Shown piece by piece: positions 11,250 through 21,027 of a DNA stretch of 64,000 nucleotides. The stretch lies in contig NC_059415.1 in the NCBI RefSeq assembly GCF_905220565.1, positions 5,447,501 through 5,511,500 on the forward strand. Reading direction: 5' to 3'. The number at the start of each line of letters is the position of its first letter. Position 1 is the stretch's first letter. The DNA is from Melitaea cinxia. Its lineage: Eukaryota > Arthropoda > Insecta > Lepidoptera > Nymphalidae. The notes beneath the pieces were generated by a model. The model worked only from the letters and a program-made list of their open reading frames with translations. It was not told where the DNA came from and ran no database searches. A program made the translations under genes and the position numbers.

Positions 11250-12862
11250 CTGGTAATGAGGTAACAAAATTTTATAAAGAATTATACACAAATAAGAATA
11301 AAAATATACTGATGAGAGAAAAGAGATTTGAATTAGAAGAAGAAATACCATGCATACTAGAAGCAGAAGTTGTTAAAGCTATTCTAACACAGAAAAGTAG
11401 TAAAGCACCTGGTGACGACAAAATTTCAAATGAGTTATTGAAGGACACATTAACCACAATTGTGAAGCCTTTGACCTACTTATTCAACGAAATTCTCTTT
11501 AACGAACAAATACCAACTCAATGGACAAAGTCGACGATAATTCTTTTACATAAAAAAGGAGATAAAACAAATAGTACCAACTATAGACCGATATGCCTTA
11601 CATCTAATATTTACAAAGTGTTCTCAAAAGTTATACTTGGAAGAATAACAAAACAACAGGACGCAAATCAACCAAAAGAACAGGCGGGTTTTCGCTCCGA
11701 TTTTTCAACCATTGACCATATTCATGTAGTCAAACAGTTCATTGAAAAATGTAATGAGTATGGTAAAACTTATTATTTAGCATCATAGATAACAACAGTA
11801 AGGCTTTCGATTCACTGAGTCACACCTACATCTGGAAGACGCTAGAAAACCAAGGAATAGAAAGTAAATATATAAAAATCATAAAAGAAATGTACAAATA
11901 TTCCACAGCGAAAATTCAATTAGAACGAGTAGGAGATGAATTTACCATTGAAAGAGGCGTCAGACAGGGGGATCTAGTTTCGCCGAAGATATTTACAGCA
12001 GTTATCGAAAATATATTTCGAAATATTGAATGGGAGTACTTTGGCATAAATGGAAATGGAACCAACCTAAACCATCTAAGATTTGCTGATGATATCGTAC
12101 TATTTGCTGATACTCCGGAAATGCTTCAAACTATGATAAATCAACTGGACCAAGAAAGCAGGAAGGCAGGCTTATCTATGAATCCAATTAAGACTAAACT
12201 ACAAATGCGATAAAACATAACATAGAATTAAGGCAAGAGGCTATTGAATATGTCGACGAATACGTATATCTAGGACAAATCTACAAAAGACCAATATTCA
12301 AAGGAGATCGACAGGAGGATAAGCAACACTTGGAAACGCTATTGGTCTTTGAAAGAAATATTTAAAAACGAAACAATCCCAATGACAGTTAAAAGCAAAT
12401 TATACAACATCTGCATTCTTCCATGCCTTACCTCTGGGTGTCAAACTTGGCCTGCTATGTACAAAACAACGCAAAACTTGTAAGTTGCCAACGTCACATG
12501 GAACGAAGTATGCTTAATATAAGGCTGCCGGTGACCGGTGGACCATCGCTAAAATAAGAAACAGGACAAAAGTGAGTGATATTAGCAAAACAATTAAAAA
12601 ACTGAAATGGAACTGGATCGAACATATCATGAGAACAAATAAAGAGGCAAAAAGGGCGTCCAATAAAAAGATGGGATGACGATCTACCAAAAGGATGGAG
12701 AAGATTAGCTCTTGAAAGAAAAGTGTGAGAGCAACTAGGGGAGGCCTATGTCGAAGGACAACCTGACAAAAGAACCGGTTACTAAAATAGTAAAAAAACT
12801 GAAATTGTGTAGTGCTTGTTGGTCAGTGAATAAAGGCTTCATTTATTTATTTATTTAATATT
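11250..12862 (+). mobile_element. RTE-type non-LTR retrotransposon, 5'-truncated
   Basis: Reverse transcriptase sequence starts about 11255 (NEVTKFYKELYTN) without an endonuclease domain upstream, so the copy is 5'-truncated. It continues through SSKAPGDDKISNELL, LLHKKGDKTNSTNYRPICL, QAGFRSDFSTIDHI, RQGDLVSPKIF and the catalytic box RFADDIVLFAD. In-frame breaks occur at about 11786-11790 and after 12210. The 3' end has 'gaggcctatgtcgaaggaca' and an (ATTT)n tail at about 12840-12860, as expected for RTE elements. Confidence 0.8.
11255..12490 (+). pseudogene. Broken RTE reverse transcriptase
   Basis: Two open segments carry the RT core: 11312-11788 (fingers and palm, ending at a stop just before the catalytic motif A region) and 11890-12213 (motifs B and C with FADD). 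Downstream, YVYLGQIYK-like thumb sequence continues in another frame. Stops and frame changes show it is dead. FADD and the RQGD box identify a non-LTR RT; assignment to RTE/BovB rests on overall resemblance. Confidence 0.75.
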
Positions 12863-13090
12863 TAATTTTACAACAAATTCACGTGTGTCATTGTCAGAAT
12901 CAACCAAGAGAAGTACTTACTTACATTTGAATTTTGTAGTATAATAAGTATTAGAAAATTAAATCATAAAAAATATAAAAGGGTAGTTTTATGTTGTCCC
13001 TATGCAACAATCTATATTGTATCATTTTAAAAAGTGATTAACTTTTCGAAGTTTTCAAGTAATACTGACGCTGCTGACGGCACTTACAAC

Positions 13091-14069
13091 TAGGGTTGCC
13101 AACCATACTTTATAATAAAGTATTTTACTTTATTTTTGGTAAATATACTTTATACTTTTGCATACAAATAAAGTATATGAAAATACTTTATTTTCAATCT
13201 TTACTGTGATGCGTGAAACAAGATACTCATTATGGGTACTTAACTATTTAACGGTACACATAAGGTAAAACGGATGATGGAAAGGATTTAAAATTACTGA
13301 ACGAAATGTTAGATGACAGATGTGGTGTTTTGAATGTGACAGGACAGGTGACAATCTGACATTTGTCACAGATGTCACTACTCACTATCAACGATATTGT
13401 AGAAAAATTGACCGTTGGCTTTGTTTATATGCAGTTAAGGAATCAATGGTTGGAAAAATTGTTTGACCTTAGCGAAGATAGCTGGCTTTCAATACTCCCT
13501 AACGTGTCCTTAAAAAATGCGGTTAAATTTGAAAATTTTGAAATGATAATTATAAAAACTAAATTACAAGACGGATTAAATATTAAGATGCAGGATATAT
13601 ATTCCGAATGTATAAGACAAAAAAAAAATCACTAATGATGATAAAAAAATTTCAGTGAAAAGTACAGTTGAAAAATGGCAATATATACTTAAAAATGCAC
13701 CTGATAGCTTACCAAATATAAAAAAAAAATTCTTACTTACTTTCTGTTCCCACTACTTAAGCTTTTACTGAAAGGGTTTTTTTAGTAATGAATCTAAAGT
13801 AGCGAGAAGAGAGAAATATAGCGTCAATAAATTTAATTAGAAACGAATTTTTATTTATATAAATTTAAATAATGATTTTTAAACAAGTTTGAAACATTTA
13901 AATATAACAAAAAATTGTTAGCATGTGCTAAAGGCACACAAAAATACGTTTTTAAAGCAATAAAAACATAAAATTTGAAAAATACTTTTTTTTTCTTCCA
14001 AATACTTTATTTTTTCCTATCCAAACCATTTTATACGTTTTTTTTTGTCAAAAAAAGTTGGCAACCCTA
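13091..14069 (+). mobile_element. hAT-type DNA transposon, defective
   Basis: The ends are TAGGGTTGCCAAC and GTTGGCAACCCTA, perfect 13-bp inverted repeats. They are flanked by the identical 8-bp CTTACAAC at 13083-13090 and 14070-14077, the hAT duplication length. The 979-bp body includes a 264-bp ORF (13372-13635) and, further on, a frame reading SVKSTVEKWQYILKNAP then DSLPNIKK, resembling the region before the hAT dimerisation domain. Most of the transposase is missing. The element ends 167 bp before the start codon of the dicistronic gene, so it may overlap that promoter. Confidence 0.8.
13372..13635 (+). pseudogene. hAT transposase fragment
   Basis: This short frame inside the hAT element begins MSLLTINDIVEKLTVGF and ends at a TAA after 87 residues. 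It lacks a BED finger and the RNase-H-like catalytic domain. Its location between the element's inverted repeats makes a transposase relic the likeliest reading; it could instead be a captured unrelated sequence. Confidence 0.4.
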
Positions 14070-14230
14070 CTTACAACTGTAGTAGTGAATAACTTTCTTT
14101 AAAAGTAAAACAATTTTATTGTTGGCGAGACTGAGTCCCAATCCCAAGTTAAAGGACTGTCAAAAAATGTGTGACATATGCGACGATGATTTTATTTTTA
14201 TTAAATTTTGTTTTCAATCTTAAAAACTAC

Positions 14231-14236
14231 ATGTAA
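14231..14236 (+). promoter_or_regulatory. Start-stop uORF abutting the main start
   Basis: The bases read ATGTAATG: a minimal uORF (ATG TAA, 14231-14236) whose last base is the first base of the main start codon at 14236. A ribosome starting at the first ATG would stop at once, right on the next start codon. Such elements are known to slow or divert initiation; an effect here is inference and needs the transcription start to lie upstream. Confidence 0.5.
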
Positions 14237-14881
14237 TGTCTTTGTTTGATAAGGAAGTTTTCAATTCGACTCTTTACGAGGCTCTGTATCTTCAGATAGA
14301 AGATACTTTGGGCTTCGCGATAGACTTCTTCGAATCGTGCGTGTCATCTCTGCCGATCGAAAATTTACCGAAAACCTTTGTGAATCTTAGTGAATTATCG
14401 TTTTACGAAGAAATTGCCGAGGTTTTCTATTTTAATGAATTCCAATTTTTATTGCTAAAGACATTTTTCCTTATTTTATTGTTCACTTTGTTACTGATAT
14501 TTATTTCTTGGAGAGTGTATGGTAAACGGATATCTGAGAGATTTATAAAGCCGGGTAAGTCGCAATATCGCAAAAAAAATTTTTTTTATCTTATTTACAT
14601 CTATAAACTACACAAATCTATCTCTATCTATCTATCTATAAATATACAATATAAACTATTTTATGCAAAATAAAGGATTGCATAATAACATAAGTTGGCT
14701 CGTGTTTTTGTTAAGCAACAAAACTTGTTTTCCGTACCTTTATCACTCATACGGATTTGTTTATCTTAATTTGACTTATTAGTGAACATTTATGTCAACA
14801 GCTACATCAGCTACAATAGAACAGTTGAAAGAAAGTGTATCAAAACTTAAACTACCAAAGGAACACACACCCAGGATATAA
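14236..14881 (+). CDS. Unrecognised single-pass membrane protein, first cistron
   Basis: Coding exons are 14236-14554 and 14802-14881, joined in phase 1 across a 247-bp intron (donor GTAAGT at 14555, acceptor ACAG ending at 14801). The product is 132 residues. Residues 1-71 are acidic and hydrophilic with two N-glycosylation sequons (N10-S-T, N50-L-S). One strongly hydrophobic helix lies at about 72-91 (LLLKTFFLILLFTLLLIFIS). It is followed by a basic patch (WRVYGKRISERFIKP) and a charged tail with TIEQLKESVSKLKLPKE. The positive-inside rule suggests N-terminus lumenal and C-terminus cytosolic. I do not recognise the family. The stop (14879-14881) is 3 bases before the UBXN6 start in the same exon, so it is the upstream cistron of a dicistronic mRNA. 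Only two other ATGs, both opening very short frames, occur before the UBXN6 start. Confidence 0.75.
14800..14811 (+). promoter_or_regulatory. Tandem splice acceptors 9 nt apart
   Basis: Two acceptors, ACAG (ending 14801) and ATCAG (ending 14810), both keep the first cistron in frame. Use of the second would drop three residues near residue 107. The first is assumed in the gene model; the sequence alone does not decide. Confidence 0.4.
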
Positions 14882-14884
14882 ATA

Positions 14885-17800
14885 ATGGCAGACAAAATAA
14901 AAAAGTTCTTTCAGAAGAAGAAAATTGACACTAAATTTAAGTTAGCCGGTCCTGGGCACAAACTGAGCGAATCAACTATTAGTCAATCTTCAAATAATTC
15001 CAAACAAAGTGTGCCAGTTGTTAAAAGATCTGGTTTATCTGAAGAAAGTAAGGTGGCAGCTGAGGCAGCATTAGCTCGACTACAACAAACAAGAGATAAT
15101 CCTGAATTCAATACTTCATTAGCTGCTATTAAGGTATTATAATATTTTATACATTTACTTTGCCATTATCTTACACTTTTAATAAACAACTAATTTATTA
15201 ATTTGAAATTTAGTAATACTATAAAGATAATACTACCAATATCTATACAAATAAATAAAACTGGAGTGTCTTGTTTGTAATATTGAAATAACCGCTTTTT
15301 ACTAAATTAATATGTATATGTATACACTGTACATATAACAAGATAACATTTTTATAATTTTTGTCTGTCTGTCTACTGTTTGTTCTGGCTAATCTCTGAA
15401 ATGGCTGGACCGATTTTGACGGGATTTTCACTGGCAGATAGCTGATGTAATAAGGAGTAACTTAGACTACTTTAACAATAACTATTAATAAAATTCTACG
15501 TGGACAATGTTGCGGGCACAGCTAGTAGTATATAAAACTCAATATTAATGTGGGTTGATGTTGTTACTCTTAAAAAATTTACTGTTTATATTAAATGGAA
15601 AACTGTGATAAAACATAATTACTATAGTAAATTACAATATTTTTAACAATAATTTAGATATGTTCAGAATTCCCTAATGTGTGGGTACCACAAAAAAAAA
15701 TTAAATTACTTAGGGGGCGTCCATAAATTACGTGAGGTGTTTTTTAAATTTTCTGTCCCTCCCTGCCGATGTGTAGATCTCATGAGATTTTATTCAACCC
15801 CCTCCCCCAGCCCCATATCTCACGTGAGATTTTTCAAAATGTGTTGTGTGTGTCTTTGGATTGTTATTGAAATTATTTTCTTTCGAACGAATTAGTGAAT
15901 GATCTTAATCGTATTACGATTACGCTTAAGATCAAATCTTAAGCATGTACAATCTGGATTAAATGGACCAAAATAGTATAATTTTTTTTTTTCAATCAGA
16001 AAAAAAATTCTTGATATTTGCCGAGGCCCTCTCTCCAACGTAAGATAAGATGAGATTTGACTCGACCCCCTCCCCACCTTAAACATCTCACGTATTTATG
16101 AATGCCTTAGCATTAAATTATAATTTGACCTTTTTTTTTGTACTAGGCTCAAGTAAAGAAAGAGTTAGAAAATGAAAAGGCTTGTAGTTCTAAATCAACG
16201 CCGGAACTTAAGGAGAAAATAGACCCAGAAACTGAGGTATCTAAACATTTTGCAGCCACTGGTGTTTTCTTCAAGTAAGTAAAATAAATAACAGCGATCA
16301 TTTTTATCTTTCATTCTTTCCATGTATAAGATGTAACATGACTTTAGCCTGTATCACTTCTGTACAGACTATTTAGTATTAAATAAAAATTGAAAATATA
16401 ATATTCAATGTTTGAACACAATTAAGTCATAATTTACTAACAAAATCAACACCTTGAACCTATGCCAACTGCAGTTATTGTGGGTACATGAAGGAGTGTT
16501 TCTAAAAACTCAAAATACCCAAGATATACAATATAGCACAGTATTTCTTAAATGTGTCAAAATGTTAATTTACTTAGTAAAATTATAAACAGTATTACAT
16601 TCTTATAAAATTCTAATTCTAAAATGCCAGTGAAGGCTTAAATAAAATAAATTTCCGTTTACGTTTTCATTTTTTCTACTATTTGTTTACATTTTCAGGT
16701 GTCCTCTAATAAGTAATGACATACTTCCACGAGATGAATGGAAAAGGAATATTAAAACGTTTCTTTATGAACAACTTGAGGTAGAGAGAGGCTTAACGGC
16801 TTGTCTCATCATACACTCTTGTAATAATAATAGGGAAAAGGTATTATTAAGACTTTTATATTATTTATTAGACTTTAAAATATATATATATTTTTAATGT
16901 TTTTATAGAGTAATTCATTAACAGTTGTATTTGTAATAAACTAAGCCTCTGAGTGTGAATTGAACTCGCTAACCTAGAGTCAGAGTGGTCACAGTAAACT
17001 ACGTCAACAGAATATTTATATTAATGATCTCATGCAATCTTAGCTGGATCTAAACTTTTAATTACGTTCCCTGTTATGTCCAATATGGTTTTTATGGCAA
17101 ACATTAATTAACTATTTTTTTTTGTAGGTTGAAACTTGTGTTGAAACATTGTGCAAGTATTTAGAGAATATCGTCACTTATCCAGAGGAGGAAAAATACC
17201 AGAAAATTCGAATGTCTAACAGGTAATAAAAAAATAGCTTATCTATACTGTTTACCCATAAGTCACGATCCTCTGGTAATAGTAGTGCTTATAGTATAGT
17301 AACACGCACTAATAAGAGACTTTAAAATAAACCACATTATGTGTTTTATTTAATGTAATGTATCTTGAATATATTTTCTATGTTAACCAAGCTCATAAAT
17401 AATTTACAATTTTTTTAATAACATGTCAAAAATCGACCATTCCAGCGGGGTTCGAACCTGCACCTCAGACTGACCGTGTCGGTGCTCTAACCAACTAGTT
17501 ACAGGTTTCTGTAAAATAACGCACTATAGACGGCGCCACGATCGCTTAGAACAGAATATAAAATCATTCAAAAATTTCGATCTAGCGGGTACATCATTCC
17601 ATAGCTTATTGGCTAGAGAGCCGACACAGTCAGTCGGAGACGCGGGTTCGATCCCCGCTGGAACGGTCGTTTTTTGATATGACATTTAAAATGCTTAGAA
17701 TTCCCTAATGTGTAGGTAACGCAAAAATAAATAAGACGAATTTACAATTTATCAATTTCGCCGCACTACTATTTCTTATTTACAATGTTTGTAAGAACTT

Positions 17801-20800
17801 TTACTTTTTCTTATCAAACTAGTGGTTTTGTTATTACATTGACATTTAAAAATAGAATGTTAATAAAAATTATGACGAAAACAAAGAGTGACTAATCTCA
17901 TGTCAACAAGAAGTTTATTATGTACTAGCTATACCCGTGCAAATAATTCGCACTAAATAAGTATAATAATTATCACCACCGTCAATCATGTTGACATTGT
18001 TTCAAAATTAAAGCCGTCATATATATAAGCTTAAAAATTAAATAATTTACAAAAACAAAAGCAAAAATAAAATTTTTAGTTGTTGATGTCGGTAGAGCAA
18101 GCAATTAATAATAAAATGATATTTAATTTATGTGGAGTAATTGTGAGGTTTTTTCTAAAAAGGGAGGCAAACATCTTAACCTTAGCGTATTAATATATAT
18201 GATGGGGTCAGTTATACTACAGTTTACTTTGAATAGTAGACTCAGCTCTGCAAAATACGCGGTTAGAAAAGTTCGACAACTAACCGACGTTGCTACTGCG
18301 CGTTTAATATATTTTAGCTATTTACATAGTGTTATGCCTTTTCACTCTTTTACTGTGGGGTAATGATATAATAATATTGAGAGTATTTATTTTGCAAATA
18401 AGGGCTATTCTGTACTGTGTGGCTACGGTACTAAAGAATATAGCCACCCCCTCTCTTCCCGTGGGTATCGTAAGAGGCGACTAAGGGATAACACAGTTCC
18501 GCTATCACCTTGGAACTTAAGAAGCCGACCGGTGGCGGGATAGCCATCCAACTGCTGGCTTTGAAATACACAGGCCGAAGACGGGCAGCAGCGTCTTCGG
18601 TGCGACAAAGCCAGTACTGCGGTCACCAACCCGCCTGCCTAGCGTGGTGACTATGGGCAAAACACATGAGTTCACGTTACTTTTGGCGTAAACTTGTAGA
18701 GGCCTATGTCCAGTGTTTGTATCTTTTAATGGTACAATAAAAAATATATTATTATTAATGTATATTCGTTTTTCTAGAGCATTCCGCGATCGAGTCCAAC
18801 CGATAGAGGGAGCGATGGAGCTACTGCTAGCAGCCGGTTTTGTTGAACGGAAATTACCAAACGCTGACGGCGTTGAAGAGGATTTCCTTGTTTTTGTTAA
18901 GGAGAATGTACCTTCTATTGAAAGTTTGACGGTGAGTTAAGTACTATAAGACAGTACTGGTTGTACTCCTAGTAGTACTTTTAGGTGCGTTTTGTACCAA
19001 ACTTATACACGTTCGATACGAAGTAAAAGTACGAAGTACAACTTCTTTACACACGCTTGATTTTTTCTGTAAATCGAGAATATGTTTTGAAGTAAAAATT
19101 CTGTACGCACGATTGAGTTGCTCGCTTGGGGAGTAAGCTGGTGAATGCGTGACGAGAGCGGTACGAAAAGTGTGATCGGACGAGACGAACGGAAGTTGAG
19201 AGGGAGATATTAGGTGTATCTAAAGAAGTTTTACTTCGGTCGTGTGGTCTAAAGCACATTCGTTTTTTTTTATATACTAGACGCCTTATATGGAATTTGA
19301 AGGAGTCCTATGAAAAAAAAAATCCGTTTACAGACATTAATCGACGCACTAAGAACGGCAGAACCGATACAACTAGAATTGGATAGAAACCTGCAAGTGC
19401 TGTTGCCGTCTCAAGCAGCAAATAAAATGCAACTACCCCCATCTTTCTACGCTCTCACACCCGAGGAGATCAAACGCGAACAGCAATTGAGGTATTTATT
19501 ATAATAATAAAGAAATATAGTATAATTAAAAATATAATTAAACCATATACTACAAAATAAATATACTATTTTATTAACTTGCCATAATTATAATCATATC
19601 AATAATAATTATATATTTCTTCAATATATTTTATATATCATATTAATTTTAAATATGTTACAAACTTATTTCCCTAATAAATAATACTGCTTATAAAGAA
19701 GTCTGAAGATATCTTTTAACCGACTTCAAAATGGAGGAGGTTACTCAATTCGACCGTATATATATATATAGTTATCCCCGAACAAACATATATATTTTTT
19801 TTATGTTTGTTCAGGATAACTTCGTCGTTTATGGACCGATTTTGATAATTCTTTTTTTGTTGGAAAGGAGATGTGTGCAAGTATTGTACCATGATAAGGA
19901 AACCAGGATCAGATGATGGAATCCCAGAGAAATCGAGGGAAACGGGCAAAATGAAATGGGCGCAAATTTTCATTAAAATTTTGTTTACAATTATTCAACT
20001 TTTGATTGATTCAGCCTATGTCCTCCCCTGGGCATAGGCCTCTTTCTCCATGTAGTAGTAACTTCAAAAGAACATACATTTATTAAATACATTTTCAGGA
20101 CGGAAGCAATAGAAAGGAGTCAGATGTTACGTACTAAGGCTATGAGAGAGAAAGACGAGTTACGTGAAATGAGGAAATACAAATTTGCCATAATCAGAAT
20201 ACGTTTCCCCGATGGTATACTCTTGCAAGTAAGTTATTATTTGTTAACGTAATAGCTACTATACTAAAATATTATAATTATAGCCTATATCCTTCCTCGG
20301 TAAATGGATTATCCAACAGAAAAATAATTTTTCAATTCAAAACTATACTTTGGTTCTAAGATTAACGCTTTATAATATTAGTATAAATTTTCTTCTTTTG
20401 TTACACTCATTTCTTATATTACTTTATTTGTTTCGAATTTAAAAACATTTTTTGCACCAATTTGATATTTTTTTGTCTTGGTTGTCAAGACAGGTTTGAT
20501 ATAAAAGAAAATAAAAAATATATATATTCCTGCATAAAAATTAAACTTTTAATTCATACTAGTTGAACCGGGCGATAAAGCTTAAAGGAAAAAATGAAAC
20601 ATGTAAAATTTGAAATATAGAAGCTTATATTTACTTTCCATAAGTTTTTTGATAATTACAAAACAAATTCCTCGTTTAATAATATTCATAATAAAGGACA
20701 TCAATACAATAATCAAAAGTAATATAATATCTATCAACAGGGCACATTTTCGGTCTACGAAAGATACAACGATATCCACGAATTTGTTCAAGAGAATTTA

Positions 20801-21016
20801 GAGCATAGTGGTCTACCTTTCATTCTGAACACTCCGACTGGACATAAACTTATTCAAGATCAAGATTCAAACAAAACTCTCATAGATCTAAGACTTGTAC
20901 CCGCTACAGTGCTAACATTTGCCTGGGACTCATCTGTTATCGATGACATCAATAATAGTCCGAACAAAGATGTGTATTTGAAGCCAGAAGTTATGGTTCT
21001 AGTTCAAGAAATATAA
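14885..21016 (+). CDS. UBXN6: UBXN6 (UBXD1) p97/VCP cofactor, second cistron
   Basis: Coding exons: 14885-15133, 16147-16274, 16699-16840, 17128-17222, 18778-18931, 19334-19491, 20099-20228, 20741-21016. All phases agree and give 443 aa, close to human UBXN6. The N-terminus MADKIKKFFQKKKIDTKFKL then AGPGHKL is the family's p97-interacting start. A PUB domain (about 158-246) includes YPEEEKYQKIRMSNRAFRDR and AAGFVE. The linker has LTPEEIKREQQLR and LRTKAMREK. A UBX fold follows (about 335-420: RIRFPDGILLQGTFS to LTFAWD). The canonical FPR p97-binding loop is absent, as in the family, whose p97 contacts run through the N-terminus and PUB domain. Family roles are p97-dependent endolysosomal sorting and ER/autophagy steps. 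The start is set by a strong context (ataATGG) 3 bases after the upstream cistron's stop. Introns carry MITEs, SINE-like and other repeats. Confidence 0.93.
15360..15535. repeat. Insect dispersed repeat ending 'gggcacagctagta'
   Basis: In UBXN6 intron 2, it contains 'ctgaaatggctggaccgatt', 'ctggcagatagctgatg' and 'gttgcgggcacagctagta'. A related, interrupted copy in reverse orientation lies at about 59240-59850. Repeats with this 'aacggctggaccgatt ... agctagt' layout are very common in insects; class not assigned. Confidence 0.5.
15713..16106 (+). mobile_element. Harbinger-like MITE, copy 1 (UBXN6 intron 2)
   Basis: Its ends are GGGGGCGTCCATAAATTACG (from 15713) and the inverted CATCTCACGTATTTATG...GCC (to 16106), flanked by TTA at 15710-15712 and 16107-16109. 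Internal inverted G/C tracts ('cccctcccccag', 'gaccccctcccca') are characteristic. A second copy in opposite orientation is at 59403-59759. It ends 40 bp before UBXN6 exon 3 and has no coding capacity. Confidence 0.7.
17422..17686. mobile_element. MITE-like element with tRNA-like inverted ends
   Basis: The left end reads 'ttccagcggggttcgaacc ... gtgtcggtgctctaacca'. The right end is its near-perfect inverse ('tggctagagagccgacac ... gggttcgatccccgctggaa'), and the inversion extends outward through 'tgtcaaaaatcgacc' and 'ggtcgttttttgatatgaca'. The right arm (17599-17666) has a GCGGG/CCCGC T-arm with loop TTCGATC and a CCGAC/GTCGG anticodon-like stem, but a poor D-arm and a C where U33 should be. 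It lies in UBXN6 intron 5. Two SINE heads inserted face to face would be the alternative. Confidence 0.6.
17930..18203 (+). repeat. Dispersed repeat family G, copy 1 (UBXN6 intron 5)
   Basis: It runs from 'ctagctatacccgtgcaaat' through 'gtcaatcatgttgacattg' to 'gggaggcaaacatcttaacc'. Inverted copies lie at 26055-26400 (SMC4 intron 23) and 57155-57425 (PRPF38A intron 1). No coding capacity; likely a non-autonomous element. Confidence 0.65.
18415..18714 (-). repeat. Dispersed repeat family A, longest copy
   Basis: This UBXN6 intron 5 copy contains 'tatagccaccccctctcttc', 'gtaagaggcgactaaggga', 'gaagacgggcagcagcgtc' and 'agaggcctatgtccagtg'. ORFs seen on either strand are fortuitous; the same frame appears in the copy at 26945-27172. 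It resembles a LINE 3' untranslated region spread as a SINE-like unit. Confidence 0.7.
18990..19275 (+). repeat. Dispersed repeat family F (UBXN6 intron 6)
   Basis: It contains 'agtaagctggtgaatgcgtg', 'acgagagcggtacgaaaagt' and 'acgaacggaagttgaga'. Other copies are at 32785-32965 and, inverted, at 30800-31030 and 40735-40945. Inverted 'gaagttttac / gtaaaacttc' words near the ends suggest a MITE. It ends about 60 bp before UBXN6 exon 7, so it may affect that acceptor's context. Confidence 0.6.
19720..19975 (-). repeat. Dispersed repeat family H (UBXN6 intron 7)
   Basis: It begins 'accgacttcaaaatggagga' and continues through 'tatccccgaacaaacatat' to 'gaaaccaggatcagatgatg' and 'gaaatcgagggaaacgg'. 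The inverse of the last part is seen in the copy at 30265-30340. A SINE tail in reverse follows at about 20010-20055. Confidence 0.55.
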
Positions 21017-21021
21017 TATTC

Positions 21022-21027
21022 AATAAA
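21022..21027 (+). terminator. UBXN6 polyadenylation signal
   Basis: A canonical AATAAA lies 5 bases after the UBXN6 stop codon at 21014-21016, implying a very short 3' UTR. Further downstream AATAAA-like words exist, so use of this one is likely but not proven. Confidence 0.6.

Noticed and set aside
17599..17666. Possible tRNA gene
   Set aside because: The T-arm and anticodon-like stem are good, but the D-arm is poor, position 33 is C, and the sequence is the end of a repeated inverted element.
18423..18629. Minus ORF with a close relative at 26930-27166
   Set aside because: Both are translations of the family-A repeat, so similarity reflects repeat copies and not a gene family.
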